From Thermocatellispora tengchongensis (GTDB lineage Bacteria; Actinomycetota; Actinomycetes; Streptosporangiales; Streptosporangiaceae), in the NCBI RefSeq assembly GCF_014202315.1, contig NZ_JACHGN010000008.1, positions 291,342-355,341 of the forward strand: DNA of 64,000 bases, read 5' to 3'. The translations under genes and the position numbers were made by a program. The notes under the pieces were generated by a model. That model was not told the origin of the DNA. It worked only from the letters and a program-made list of their open reading frames with translations, and did not search any database. Positions 34,879 through 43,055 of the stretch are shown here, one piece after another. The stretch's first letter is position 1. Each line of letters begins with the position of its first letter.

Positions 34879-35805
34879 GTGACGACCTCCGTACCCGCGG
34901 CCGGCGGGGCGCCGCGCCGCCGGCCCGGCTCGGCCGGACGGCGGCAGGCCAGGGCCGCGTGGCTGTTCATGCTGCCGACGATGGCCGTGCTGGGCGTGTT
35001 CGTGGTCTGGCCGATGCTCCAGGCGCTGTACCTGTCGTTCACCGACTACGAGGTGTTCACCCCGGCCCGGTGGATCGGGCTGGAGAACTACCGCGCGCTG
35101 CTGTCCGATCCCGCCTTCGGCAACGCCCTGGTCAACACGCTCTACTACGCGGCGGTGACCACGCCGGTCTCGGTGGCGCTGGCCCTCGGGCTGGCGCTCC
35201 TGCTCAACCGGCGGATGCCGCTGCGCGGCTTCGTGCGGACGGCGGTGTTCGTCCCGGTCGTCATCTCCCTCGCCGTCGTGGCCATCGCCTGGAGCTTCCT
35301 GCTCGATCCCAACATCGGGCTGCTCAGCCACTGGCTGTCGCAGATCGGCATCGTGTCCGAGCAGGGCTGGCTCCGCGACCCGTCGCTGGCCATGCCGGCG
35401 GTGATGATCGTGGGCATCTGGAAGAACGTCGGCTTCTACATGGTGATGTACCTCGCCGGCCTCCAGTCGATCCCCACGGCCCTGTACGAGGCGGCCCGCG
35501 TCGACGGCGCGGGCCCCTGGCCGCGGTTCCGCCGCATCACCTGGCCGCTGCTGGCCAACCAGACGATGCTCATCGTGATCCTGGCCGCCATCGCCACGCT
35601 GCAGGCATTCGACCAGATCTTCGTCATGACCCACGGCGGCCCGTTCTTCAGGACCGAGACGCTGGTGATGATGACCTACCGGATCGGCTTCAAGGAGTTC
35701 CAGTTCGGCTACGCGGCCGCGATCTCCTGGGCGCTGGTCCTGCTGATCTTCGTGCTGAGCATGCTCCAGGTCGCCTACTTCAGGAAGCGGTCGGTGACGT
35801 ACTGA
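34879..35805 (+). CDS. sugar ABC transporter permease (MalF-type)
   Basis: A 308-aa permease with six helices after a basic N-terminus. The ATPase-docking EAA motif is EAARVDGAGPWPRFRRITWP near 215. The start is the GTG at 34879 with GGGAGGG upstream; the open frame extends into the preceding gene but with no homology. Its stop overlaps the next permease start by one base (TGATG). Confidence 0.93.
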   Translation: MTTSVPAAGGAPRRRPGSAGRRQARAAWLFMLPTMAVLGVFVVWPMLQALYLSFTDYEVFTPARWIGLENYRALLSDPAFGNALVNTLYYAAVTTPVSVALALGLALLLNRRMPLRGFVRTAVFVPVVISLAVVAIAWSFLLDPNIGLLSHWLSQIGIVSEQGWLRDPSLAMPAVMIVGIWKNVGFYMVMYLAGLQSIPTALYEAARVDGAGPWPRFRRITWPLLANQTMLIVILAAIATLQAFDQIFVMTHGGPFFRTETLVMMTYRIGFKEFQFGYAAAISWALVLLIFVLSMLQVAYFRKRSVTY

Positions 35806-36641
35806 TGCCGCAGGACAACCGCGCGCTGCGCCTGACCTGGCGGCTGCTGACCGCCGCCACCGGACTGGCGATAGCCCTGGCCATGCTGTTCCCCCTGGTG
35901 TGGATGGTGGCGACCTCCTTCAAGCCCGAGCCGGAGATCGTCTCCTTCCCGCCCCGGCTGCTGCCCGAGACCTTCACCCTGGACAACTACATCGGCGTGT
36001 GGGAGCGCCTGCCCTTCACCCGCCTGTTCCTCAACACGGTCGTCTTCGCGGGCGCGGTCACCGTGTGCTCGCTGCTGCTCGACTCCATGACCGCCTACGC
36101 GCTGGCCAGGCTGCGCTTCCGCGGCAAGGGGGCAGTCTTCGTCCTGGTCCTGGTGCTGCTCATGGTGCCCTTCCAGGTCACGCTCATCCCGCTGTACGAC
36201 CTGCTGGCCGGCCTCGGGTGGATCAACACCTTCCAGGGCCTCATCGTGCCGAGGCTGACCAACGCCTTCGGCATCTTCTTCCTGCGCCAGTTCCTGCTGT
36301 CGATCCCGCGGGACCTGGAGGACGCGGCCCGGGTGGACGGCGCCTCGGAGTGGCGCATCTACTGGCGGATCGTGATGCCGCTCGCCGTGCCCGCCCTGCT
36401 CACCCTGGGCCTGTTCCACTTCATGTACAACTGGAACGACCTGCTGTGGCCGCTGATCATCAGCCAGGACACCTCACGGCAGACCCTGCCCGCCGGCCTC
36501 GCGCTGTTCATGGGACAGCACGTGGTGGAGTACGGCCCGCTGATGGCCGCGTCGGTCCTGACACTCCTGCCGGTGGTCGTCTTCTTCATCATCATCCAGC
36601 GCCGGTTCGTGGCCGGCGTCGCGACGACGGGGATCAGATAG
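35805..36641 (+). CDS. sugar ABC transporter permease (MalG-type)
   Basis: A 278-aa permease with six helices and the EAA-loop EDAARVDGASEWRIYWRIVM near 185. It begins at the ATG overlapping the preceding stop (TGATG) and is followed without a gap by the GH1 gene (TAG then ATG), so the operon is tightly coupled. It completes the importer, apart from the ATPase. Confidence 0.93.
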   Translation: MPQDNRALRLTWRLLTAATGLAIALAMLFPLVWMVATSFKPEPEIVSFPPRLLPETFTLDNYIGVWERLPFTRLFLNTVVFAGAVTVCSLLLDSMTAYALARLRFRGKGAVFVLVLVLLMVPFQVTLIPLYDLLAGLGWINTFQGLIVPRLTNAFGIFFLRQFLLSIPRDLEDAARVDGASEWRIYWRIVMPLAVPALLTLGLFHFMYNWNDLLWPLIISQDTSRQTLPAGLALFMGQHVVEYGPLMAASVLTLLPVVVFFIIIQRRFVAGVATTGIR

Positions 36642-37859
36642 ATGCGATGGTTCGAGGACGGGCGGCTCCGCTTCGCCGTCGGGATCGAGGACACCTTCAT
36701 CCCGCAGGAGTACCCCGGCCGGCGCAGGCTGGACGAGTACGAGCTGACCCAGCACTACCACCTGTGGCACGAGGACCTCGGCCTGGCCGCCGCCACCGGC
36801 GCGGAGATGATCCGCTGGGGCATCCCCTGGCACCTCCTCGAACCCGAGCCCGGCCGCTTCCGGTGGGACTGGCTGGACCGCGTGGTGGACCGCCTGGCGG
36901 AGCTGGGCCTGACCTGCGTCGTCGATCTGATGCACTACGGCACACCGACCTGGCTGGACAACCAGTTCCTCAACGCGGGCTACCCGGACCGCGTGGCCGA
37001 GTACGCCACCCGGGTCGCCGAGCGCTACCGGGGCCGGCTGCACGTGTGGACCCCGCTCAACGAGCCGACGATCAACGCGGTCTACTGCGGCGAGAACGGC
37101 ACCTGGCCGCCCGGCCTGACCGGCCATGACGGGTTCGTCAAGCTCGCCATGGCGATAGCCCGCGGCATCGTGGCGACCCAGCGCGGCATCGCCGAGGTCC
37201 AGCCGGAGGCGTCCTTCGTGCACGTGGAGGCGAGCTTCCGGTACGAGGGCGAGTGGTTCCCCTTCGACCTCGCCCTGATGCGGGAGCGCCGATACCTGAT
37301 CATGGACCTGGTCACCGGGCGGGTGGACGAGGAGCACCCGCTGCACGGCTATCTGCGCGAGCACGGCGTGGACGACGCCCAGCTCGCCGCGCTGCGCGAG
37401 GACGCCGTGACGCCCGACGTGGTCGGGGTGAACTACTACCCGGCGTTCACCACCGCGCGCTTCGAGCCGGGCTCGGCGAGGCCGGTGCCGGTGGAGGCGG
37501 GGACCGCGGGCCTGGAGGAGGTCCTGCGCGACTTCGCCGCACGCTACGGCCGCCCGGTCTTCCTCACCGAGACCAGCAGGGCCGGGACCCCCGAGCAGCG
37601 CGCCGAGTGGCTGCGCGACGGCATCGCCCTGGTCCACCGCCTGCGCCGGGAGGGCGTGCCGGTCGTCGGATACACCTGGTGGCCGCTGTTCGCCCTGGTG
37701 GACTGGCTGTACCGGGAGAGCACCGACCCGGTCGGGCGCTGGCTGGTGCCCATGGGCCTGTACGACCTCGAACCCGACGGCGCCGGGGTCCTGCGGCGCG
37801 TCCCCACCGCCGCCGTCGAGGAGTGCAGGCGTCTCATGCGCGCCCCGGACGGCGGCTGA
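36642..37859 (+). CDS. GH1-family glycosidase
   Basis: A 405-aa cytoplasmic TIM-barrel glycosidase. The acid/base E141 is in TPLNEPTINAVYCG, and the nucleophile E310 in VFLTETSRAG corresponds to the TENG motif but with S-R in place of N-G. WGIPWHLLEPEPG (59-71) is the usual substrate-barrel strand. It is somewhat shorter than typical 450-residue GH1 beta-glucosidases. In the operon it would trim beta-linked sugars from imported arabinosides or plant glycosides (inference). Its ATG directly follows the permease stop. Confidence 0.88.
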   Translation: MRWFEDGRLRFAVGIEDTFIPQEYPGRRRLDEYELTQHYHLWHEDLGLAAATGAEMIRWGIPWHLLEPEPGRFRWDWLDRVVDRLAELGLTCVVDLMHYGTPTWLDNQFLNAGYPDRVAEYATRVAERYRGRLHVWTPLNEPTINAVYCGENGTWPPGLTGHDGFVKLAMAIARGIVATQRGIAEVQPEASFVHVEASFRYEGEWFPFDLALMRERRYLIMDLVTGRVDEEHPLHGYLREHGVDDAQLAALREDAVTPDVVGVNYYPAFTTARFEPGSARPVPVEAGTAGLEEVLRDFAARYGRPVFLTETSRAGTPEQRAEWLRDGIALVHRLRREGVPVVGYTWWPLFALVDWLYRESTDPVGRWLVPMGLYDLEPDGAGVLRRVPTAAVEECRRLMRAPDGG

Positions 37860-37922
37860 GGGCACGGCCGGCGTCCCGGCGCCCGAATGCGGCATGCCGC
37901 CGCCTCGGCTACGCTGCCGGAC

Positions 37923-39206
37923 GTGGCGCAGGCAGTATGTGTGGTGGTCCGGTACCGCAAGGCGGTGACGTACGGCGTGCACGCGCTGCTCGCCGCCCTG
38001 GAGACCGCGGGGGTGGAGCACGAGCTGCGGCTCGGCACCACCCCGGAGGAGACCGCGGAGCACATCCTGGCCACCGGCGCCGGCCGGGTGCTGGTGCTGT
38101 GGTCGTTCTACTCGCCCGACGCCGAGGCCATGGCGGCCGAGCTGGCCACGGTCAGGTCGCTCAGCGGCGGCCGGGGGCTGCACATCGCGGGCGGCGTGCA
38201 CGCCACCGCCGAGCCGCAGCAGGTCATCGACGCCGGCTGGGACCTCGCCGGGATCGGCGAGGGCGAGTCCACGATCATCTCCCTGGTCCGGGCGCTCCAG
38301 CGCGACGAGCCGCTCACCTCGGTCCCCGGCCTCGCGATCCGCGACGCCGACGGGGTCGCGCTGCGCACCGGGCCCGCGCCGCAGCTCCCCCTCGACGCGT
38401 TCCCCTCCTTCACCGGCCGGAACGGGCCGATCGAGATCACCCGCGGCTGCCGCTACACGTGCCGCTTCTGCCAGACGCCGTTCATGTTCGGCGGCCAGTT
38501 CCGCCACCGCTCGGTGGCCAGCGTGCGCGAGCACGTGCGCGCCATGGCCGGCCGGGGCCTGCGCGACGTCCGGTTCATCACGCCCACCTCGCTGTCGTAC
38601 GGCTCGCCGGGGCCCGACCCCGATCTCGGCGCGGTGGAGGAGCTGCTGGCGGGCGTGAAGGAGGAGCTGCCGCCGAACGGCCGGATCTTCTTCGGCAGCT
38701 TCCCCTCCGAGGTGCGCCCGGAGCACGTCACCCCCGAGGCCATGCGGCTGCTGAAGCGCTACGTGGCCAACGACAACCTCATCATCGGCGCCCAGTCGGG
38801 CTCCGACCGGGTGCTGGCGGCCTCCGGCCGCGGCCACGACACCTCTCCGGTGCGCGACGCCGTCAGGATCGCGGCCGAGCACGGCTTCCGGCCCAACGTC
38901 GACTTCATCTTCGGCATGCCGGGCGAGACCGAGGAGGACCAGGCCGCCTCGCTCAAGCTGGCCGCCGACCTGGCCGACCTCGGCGCCCGCATCCACACCC
39001 ACACGTTCATGCCGCTCCCCGGCACTCCCTGGCGCGACGCCGAGCCCGCCTTCATCCCGCTCGCCACGATGACCGAGCTGGACCGGCTCGCGCAGCGCGG
39101 CGACGCCTACGGCCACTGGCGCAAGCAGGCCGAGCACGCCGTACGCCTGGCGGCCGCGGCCAAGGCATATCCGCGCCGCACCCCCCGCAGGCGCACCACC
39201 GGCTGA
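37923..39206 (+). CDS. B12-binding domain/radical SAM protein (MJ_1487-like)
   Basis: A 427-aa enzyme. An N-terminal Rossmann-like cobalamin-binding domain (about 1-140; VLVLWSFYSPDAEAMAAEL, LHIAGGVHATAEPQQVIDAG, GIGEGESTI) lacks a classical DxHxxG. The radical SAM core has CRYTCRFC at 176-183 (C176, C180, C183), then IIGAQSGSDRVL and VDFIFGMPGETEEDQ. The pattern recalls TIGR04013-type proteins best known from archaea; substrate unknown. The GTG at 37923 has no ribosome site but a TACGCT -10-like element six bases upstream, so a leaderless mRNA is likely. It has no enzymatic partner nearby. Confidence 0.85.
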   Translation: MAQAVCVVVRYRKAVTYGVHALLAALETAGVEHELRLGTTPEETAEHILATGAGRVLVLWSFYSPDAEAMAAELATVRSLSGGRGLHIAGGVHATAEPQQVIDAGWDLAGIGEGESTIISLVRALQRDEPLTSVPGLAIRDADGVALRTGPAPQLPLDAFPSFTGRNGPIEITRGCRYTCRFCQTPFMFGGQFRHRSVASVREHVRAMAGRGLRDVRFITPTSLSYGSPGPDPDLGAVEELLAGVKEELPPNGRIFFGSFPSEVRPEHVTPEAMRLLKRYVANDNLIIGAQSGSDRVLAASGRGHDTSPVRDAVRIAAEHGFRPNVDFIFGMPGETEEDQAASLKLAADLADLGARIHTHTFMPLPGTPWRDAEPAFIPLATMTELDRLAQRGDAYGHWRKQAEHAVRLAAAAKAYPRRTPRRRTTG

Positions 39207-39225
39207 GGGGCCCGGCGGCTCCGGC

Positions 39226-39492
39226 TCAGTTCGCCGGCTGGGCGGCCAGTTCCCGGGCGGCGGCGATCAGCGCCTCCATGTCGAGGGGGTCGTTGTCGTC
39301 GTCGAGGCGGTCGATGAGGCGGGTGAACGCATCGACGCCGAGCAGGTGCTCCAGCACCACCAGGGCGGCCACGACGCGCAGGCCGTACGGGGTGCCGGGG
39401 TCCTCGACCTCCCGGACCGCGTCGCGCAGACGGGGGCTGACCGGTATGCCGGTGCGGACGCGGTAGCGCTCGCCGCCGATGATGATCCGCAC
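39226..39492 (-). CDS. small hypothetical protein, 88 aa
   Basis: An 88-aa protein starting at the GTG at 39492 behind AGGGGGG. It has a strand-rich first third (RIIIGGERYRVRTGIPV), a helix (LRVVAALVVLEHLLGVDAF) and an acidic turn (LIDRLDDDNDPLDMEALI). Codon bias supports a real gene. I recognise no family. It is convergent with the radical SAM gene and divergent from the siderophore-interacting gene. Confidence 0.7.
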   Translation of the reverse strand: MRIIIGGERYRVRTGIPVSPRLRDAVREVEDPGTPYGLRVVAALVVLEHLLGVDAFTRLIDRLDDDNDPLDMEALIAAARELAAQPAN

Positions 39493-39596
39493 GTGCGTCC
39501 CCCCTTCCCGGGGGGAGTGCCGCTTTCCAGCTTGGCAGACGGGACGCCCCGCCCCGCCTCCGGAACCCCCTGACGCCCACCCGTGGCGAGGAGAAC

Positions 39597-39615
39597 TAAA
39601 GTAAGCCTTGCCTAA
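39597..39615. promoter_or_regulatory. IdeR/DmdR-like iron box
   Basis: The 19-bp site TAAAGTAAGCCTTGCCTAA (reverse complement TTAGGCAAGGCTTACTTTA) matches the actinobacterial iron-box consensus TTAGGTTAGGCTAACCTAA at 14 of 19 positions. It lies 82 bp before the siderophore-interacting gene. Confidence 0.75.
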
Positions 39616-39697
39616 TAGCAACAGGCTGTTGCAAGATTGCGGCCCGAGCCCGTTCCCGGCTCGCCGTACGTACTCCCCGCATGTCCTGGAGCCGAAG

Positions 39698-40444
39698 ATG
39701 CCGCGGTTTCCCGCATTGGTCGCACGGGCCTTCGAGTCCCGTGGCGTACCGTGCACCGTAGAGAAGATCGAGGACCTCTCGCCGTCGTTCCGGCGCCTCC
39801 ACCTGCGGGGTGAGGGGCTGCGCGGCCACGTGTGGACGCCGTGCCAGGTGACCTCGTTCCGGGTCACGCCCACCGAGTTCCGGCACTACACCCCCGACGC
39901 GTTCGACGCCGAGCAGGGCACGATGTCGATCCTGTTCTACCGGCACCACACCGGGGCCGAGGCCGGGCTGCCGCCCGGGGAGGCGTGGTTGTCGCGGCTG
40001 GAGACCGGCGACCGGGTCATCCCGTCGCTGCCGGCCTGCGCACGCGGCTTCCGGCCGGCCGCGGACGCGGGCGGATACCTGGTGTTCGGCGACGGCACCA
40101 CGGTCGGGCTGTGGCACTCCCTCATCCAGTGGACGGGCGTACCCGTCACCGGGGCCGTGGAGGTGCCCGAAGGGGAGCGCGAGCCGGCCGGCGAGCTGCT
40201 GCCGGGCCTGGAGGTCCTGCCGGAGCGCGAGCGGCCGGGCGAGGCGCTGCTCGCCTGGGTGGAGGCGGGCGGCGCGGAGGCGGCGGGCCTCGGCGGCGAG
40301 CGGGCGGGCGCGTACCGGGCCTACCTGTCCGGGCACGGGCAGACCATCCAGCGCCTGCGCACCCTGCTGCGCGAACGCCACGGCCTGAGCCGCGCCGCCG
40401 TGTCCACCCAGCCCTACTGGGCGACGGGCAAGGCGGGCCTGTGA
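39698..40444 (+). CDS. siderophore-interacting protein (SIP/FAD-binding ferric reductase)
   Basis: A 248-aa cytoplasmic flavoprotein of the ViuB/YqjH family, which releases iron from ferric siderophores. The N-terminal FAD-binding domain has the flavin-contact FRHYTPDAFDAEQGTMSILF pattern near 57-77, and the SIP domain follows (YLVFGDGTTVGLWHSL, LSGHGQTIQRLRTLLRERHG, QPYWATGKAG). The start ATG at 39698 has GGAG seven bases upstream; 30 upstream residues of the open frame cross the iron box. Expected to be derepressed under iron limitation. Confidence 0.92.
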   Translation: MPRFPALVARAFESRGVPCTVEKIEDLSPSFRRLHLRGEGLRGHVWTPCQVTSFRVTPTEFRHYTPDAFDAEQGTMSILFYRHHTGAEAGLPPGEAWLSRLETGDRVIPSLPACARGFRPAADAGGYLVFGDGTTVGLWHSLIQWTGVPVTGAVEVPEGEREPAGELLPGLEVLPERERPGEALLAWVEAGGAEAAGLGGERAGAYRAYLSGHGQTIQRLRTLLRERHGLSRAAVSTQPYWATGKAGL

Positions 40445-40486
40445 CGGCCGCCGTCGTGCCCGCCGTGCCCGCCGTGCCCGCCGCGA

Positions 40487-41344
40487 TCAGCGCAGGACCA
40501 CGGTCTTGTGGCCGTTGAGCGCCACCCGGTTCTCGGTGTGCCACCGTACGGCGCGGGCCAGCGCCCGGCACTCCACCTCCCGGCCGCGCGCGGCGAACTC
40601 CTCGGCGGTCATCGAGTGGTCCACCCGCGTGATCTGCTGCTCGATGATCGGCCCCTCGTCCAGGTCGGCCGTGACGTAGTGCGCGGTGGCGCCGACGACC
40701 TTGACCCCGCGCGCGTGGGCCTGGTGGTAGGGGCGCGCGCCCTTGAAGCTGGGCAGCATCGAGTGGTGGATGTTGATCGCCCGGCCGTCGAGGTGCTTGC
40801 ACAGCTCGGGCGAGAGGATCTGCATGTACCGGGCGAGGACCACCAGATCGATCCGCTCGTCCTGCACGATCTCCAGCAACCGGGCCTCGGCCTCGGGCTT
40901 GGTGTCCGGCGTGACCGGGATGTGCTGGAACGGCACGCCGTAGTTGCCGGCCAGCGGCGCGAGGTCGGGGTGGTTGGAGACGACGGCGGCGACGTCGATG
41001 TTCAGCTCGCCGACCGAGTCGCGGTAGAGCAGGTCGTTCAGGCAGTGCCCGAACCTGCTCACCATGATCAGCACGCGCTGTCTCTCGTGGGCGTCCACCA
41101 GGCGCCAGGTCATCCCGAACCGCGAGGCGACCTGCTCGAAGTCGCGGCGCAGATCGGGCACGGACAGCGCCTGCCCGTCGGCGTGGGCGAACTGCACCCG
41201 CATGAAGAAGGTGCTGCTGTCGGGGTCGTCGAACTGCTGGCTCTGCACGATGGTGCACCACCGGTCGGCGAGGAAGCCGGCGACGGCGTACACGATGCCC
41301 GGGGTGTCCGGGCAGGACAACATCAGGACGCACTGTCCGGTCAT
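40487..41344 (-). CDS. purU: formyltetrahydrofolate deformylase
   Basis: A 285-aa enzyme that hydrolyses 10-formyl-THF to formate and THF. An N-terminal ACT domain (1-85; VLMLSCPDTPGIVYAVAGFL) is followed by the formyltransferase-fold catalytic domain with MVSRFGHCLNDLLYR, INIHHSMLPSFKGARPY (active-site Asn/His) and ADLDEGPIIEQ (catalytic Asp). The ATG overlaps the stop of a 33-codon ORF (ATGA). With metF just upstream it would recycle THF and drain the methyl-derived C1 unit released by the LigM-type demethylase. Confidence 0.95.
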   Translation of the reverse strand: MTGQCVLMLSCPDTPGIVYAVAGFLADRWCTIVQSQQFDDPDSSTFFMRVQFAHADGQALSVPDLRRDFEQVASRFGMTWRLVDAHERQRVLIMVSRFGHCLNDLLYRDSVGELNIDVAAVVSNHPDLAPLAGNYGVPFQHIPVTPDTKPEAEARLLEIVQDERIDLVVLARYMQILSPELCKHLDGRAINIHHSMLPSFKGARPYHQAHARGVKVVGATAHYVTADLDEGPIIEQQITRVDHSMTAEEFAARGREVECRALARAVRWHTENRVALNGHKTVVLR

Positions 41345-41442
41345 GAGCGCTCCAGGCTGGTGAGAAGGGAGGCCGGGTGCCGCCCGGCGGTGTCCGGCCC
41401 GGCGACGGTCGCGATCGGCTCGTCGATGACCTGGCCGCTCAA
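41341..41442 (-). CDS. 33-codon ORF filling the metF-purU gap
   Basis: Between metF and purU an ORF begins at a TTG overlapping the metF stop (TTGA, 41442-41439) and ends at a TGA overlapping the purU ATG (41344-41341). GGAG lies eight bases before the TTG. About 30 of 32 sense codons end in G or C, as in real genes here. The peptide includes QVIDEPIATVAG and HPASLLTSLERS. It may be a small protein or just a coupling device; no ATG or GTG start exists. Confidence 0.45.
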   Translation of the reverse strand: MSGQVIDEPIATVAGPDTAGRHPASLLTSLERS

Positions 41443-42302
41443 CGGGCCCGCTCCAGCATCCGGCGCCGCCAGGACTCGGTTTTGTCCAGCTCGTTGAAGG
41501 TGAAGAAGTGGAAGCCCGCCAGAGGGCCGCCGGGCTCGGCGACGTGCGGGGCCAGGCGCTCCACCAGCCGGTTCGGGCTGTAGCCGCCCGGGAGGAAGAA
41601 GCGCCACAGCAGGTTCTGCTGCTTGTTCAGGAAGCGGGCCGACTGGCCGAGGCCGAGACCGGCGGAGATGCGGATCAGCTTCTGCCGGGTGACGGCTCCC
41701 GGCAGGCCGACCCGTACCGGCAGGTCCACGCCGCGCTCCCTGAGCCGCCCGGCCCAGGCGATCGTGGTCGCGGCGTCGAAGCAGAGCTGGGTGATGACGT
41801 GCGTGGCGTACCTGGACTTCTGCTCGATGGCACGGTCGATCAGCTCCCGGCCGATGCTGCCGTGCCCCTCCGGGTAGCCGCCGATCCCGATCCGGCGGAA
41901 GTGGTGCCCCGCCGCGTGCAGCGCCTCCAGGAGCGAGAGGGCGTCGGGGAAGGCCCCCGCGGGTTCGGGGGCGTCGCCGCCGATGACGAAGACCTCCTCG
42001 ACGCCGGCCTCCCTGAGCCGGGCGACGATGTCGGTGAGCTGTTGCTTGTCCCTGACCAGGCGGGCCGCGAGATGGGGGGCGGCCGAGTAGCCGTGGCCGG
42101 TCAGCCGTACGGCGAGGTCGATGGTCGGCGCGAGCCCCTTGGCCTCGGTCGTGGTGATCGTCAGCGGGACGGTGCGCGGGACGTGGGCGAGGACCGACTC
42201 CTCGGTGTTCCTGAACGGCAGCACCTCGTAGCTGATGGCGTGCAACGCCTGCCCGAGCGCGCGCCGGCGGCCGATCGCTCCGGCCGGACTGTGAGATGGC
42301 AT
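41439..42302 (-). CDS. metF: methylenetetrahydrofolate reductase, LigM-associated type
   Basis: A 287-aa flavoprotein with the MetF barrel: SYEVLPFRNTEESVLAHV near 24 (the E-x-x-P-x motif), LTITTTEAKGLAPTIDLAV, EEVFVIGGDAPEPAGAFPD near 102, GIGGYPEGH near 138, FNKQQNLLWRF-like LNKQQNLLWRF near 225, ending GFHFFTFNELDKTESW. It lies with purU and close to a LigM-like demethylase, so it likely runs in the oxidative direction, methyl-THF to methylene-THF. The long gap upstream holds the shared two-box promoter pattern. Confidence 0.93.
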   Translation of the reverse strand: MPSHSPAGAIGRRRALGQALHAISYEVLPFRNTEESVLAHVPRTVPLTITTTEAKGLAPTIDLAVRLTGHGYSAAPHLAARLVRDKQQLTDIVARLREAGVEEVFVIGGDAPEPAGAFPDALSLLEALHAAGHHFRRIGIGGYPEGHGSIGRELIDRAIEQKSRYATHVITQLCFDAATTIAWAGRLRERGVDLPVRVGLPGAVTRQKLIRISAGLGLGQSARFLNKQQNLLWRFFLPGGYSPNRLVERLAPHVAEPGGPLAGFHFFTFNELDKTESWRRRMLERAR

Positions 42303-42460
42303 GGGGGACGGGACCTTTCATCGAGGCAGGCAGCCCGCGACCGCCCGTGCGCCTGGGGCGGTCGCGATGCGTGTACGTCGGAAGTCCGGGCCGGATGCCG
42401 GGCATCGGGCCCCTCCTCGACCGACACTAAAGATCGGCGAGGTCCCGGAAACGACGCGGA

Positions 42461-42513
42461 TGACGGCACCTGCGCCCGCGCCCGTCCCGCCCGGGGCGCG
42501 ACAAGTGACGTAG
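42461..42513 (-). promoter_or_regulatory. two-box regulatory site before metF
   Basis: On the minus strand box A CTACGTCA-CT-TGTC starts at 42513 and box B TGCCGTCA starts exactly 45 nt later at 42468. Same sequence and spacing as before the sensor kinase gene and the ligM-like gene. Confidence 0.7.
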
Positions 42514-42514
42514 G

Positions 42515-42790
42515 TCAAACCTCCTGCGGATGGACGGCCAGCGCCTCGACCGTGACGTCCATCCACGGGAACTGCGGCAGCGACGCCAGCGCGTCGTGCA
42601 GGGCGGTGGCGTCGGGGGCCTCCCACAGGCCGACGACCGCGCGCCGGCCCGGCACCCGCCACAGCCGCTTCAGCAGCCCGTCCTCGCGCAGCCGCATGGC
42701 CCGCGCCCGCTCGGCCTCCCGCAGCCGCTTGCGCTCCTCCTCGCCCATGGTGTCCGGCAGGCGGGTCTCGAAGCGGACCAGGAACTCCAT
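42515..42790 (-). CDS. muconolactone isomerase-like (MIase domain) protein
   Basis: A 91-aa small ferredoxin-like fold protein similar to muconolactone delta-isomerase: MEFLVRFETRLPDTM, helix EEERKRLREAERARAMRLRE, GLLKRLWRVPGRRAVVGLWE, LPQFPWMDVTVEALAVHP. In the beta-ketoadipate path this enzyme isomerises muconolactone; in a 4,5-cleavage locus its role is unclear and could be a related lactone isomerase. It lies between two copies of the shared regulatory pattern and is divergent from the sensor kinase. Confidence 0.85.
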   Translation of the reverse strand: MEFLVRFETRLPDTMGEEERKRLREAERARAMRLREDGLLKRLWRVPGRRAVVGLWEAPDATALHDALASLPQFPWMDVTVEALAVHPQEV

Positions 42791-42902
42791 CGCGGTCTCT
42801 CCCGTGTGGTCGTCGGCGGATCGGTTTCGACCGTAGGGTTTCGGCGCCGTGACGTGATGGGACGCCGCGCCCCCGCCGCCGCGTCTCCTGCGGAGGGCCC
42901 GA

Positions 42903-42955
42903 CTACGTCAAATGTCCTATTCTGTCCGGGCATCGGGGCCGAAGTAGTGCCGTCG
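42903..42955 (+). promoter_or_regulatory. two-box regulatory site before the sensor kinase
   Basis: Box A CTACGTCA-AA-TGTCCT at 42903-42918 and box B TGCCGTCG at 42948-42955, again 45 nt apart start to start. Box A is a degenerate dyad (TASGWCA-WW-TGWCSTA) and may also serve the divergent MIase gene. Confidence 0.7.
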
Positions 42956-43055
42956 CGGGGGAACGGCGGCATGATAGGGGCGGTGGCGTCGCGTACGCGC
43001 GCAGGGACGACGCGACGTGCCTTTCCCCCCGATCCCCCCGAGGAGGACGCCGGCA

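Noticed and set aside
34651-35805. Longer start for the MalF-type permease inside the binding-protein gene
   Set aside because: The extra residues are shadow translation; GGGAGGG and homology fix the GTG at 34879.
41341-42405. Frameshifted C-terminal extension of MetF into the 33-codon ORF
   Set aside because: MetF ends at the normal family position (after HFFTFNELDKTESW) and nothing in the sequence suggests programmed shifting; coupling by TTGA is simpler.
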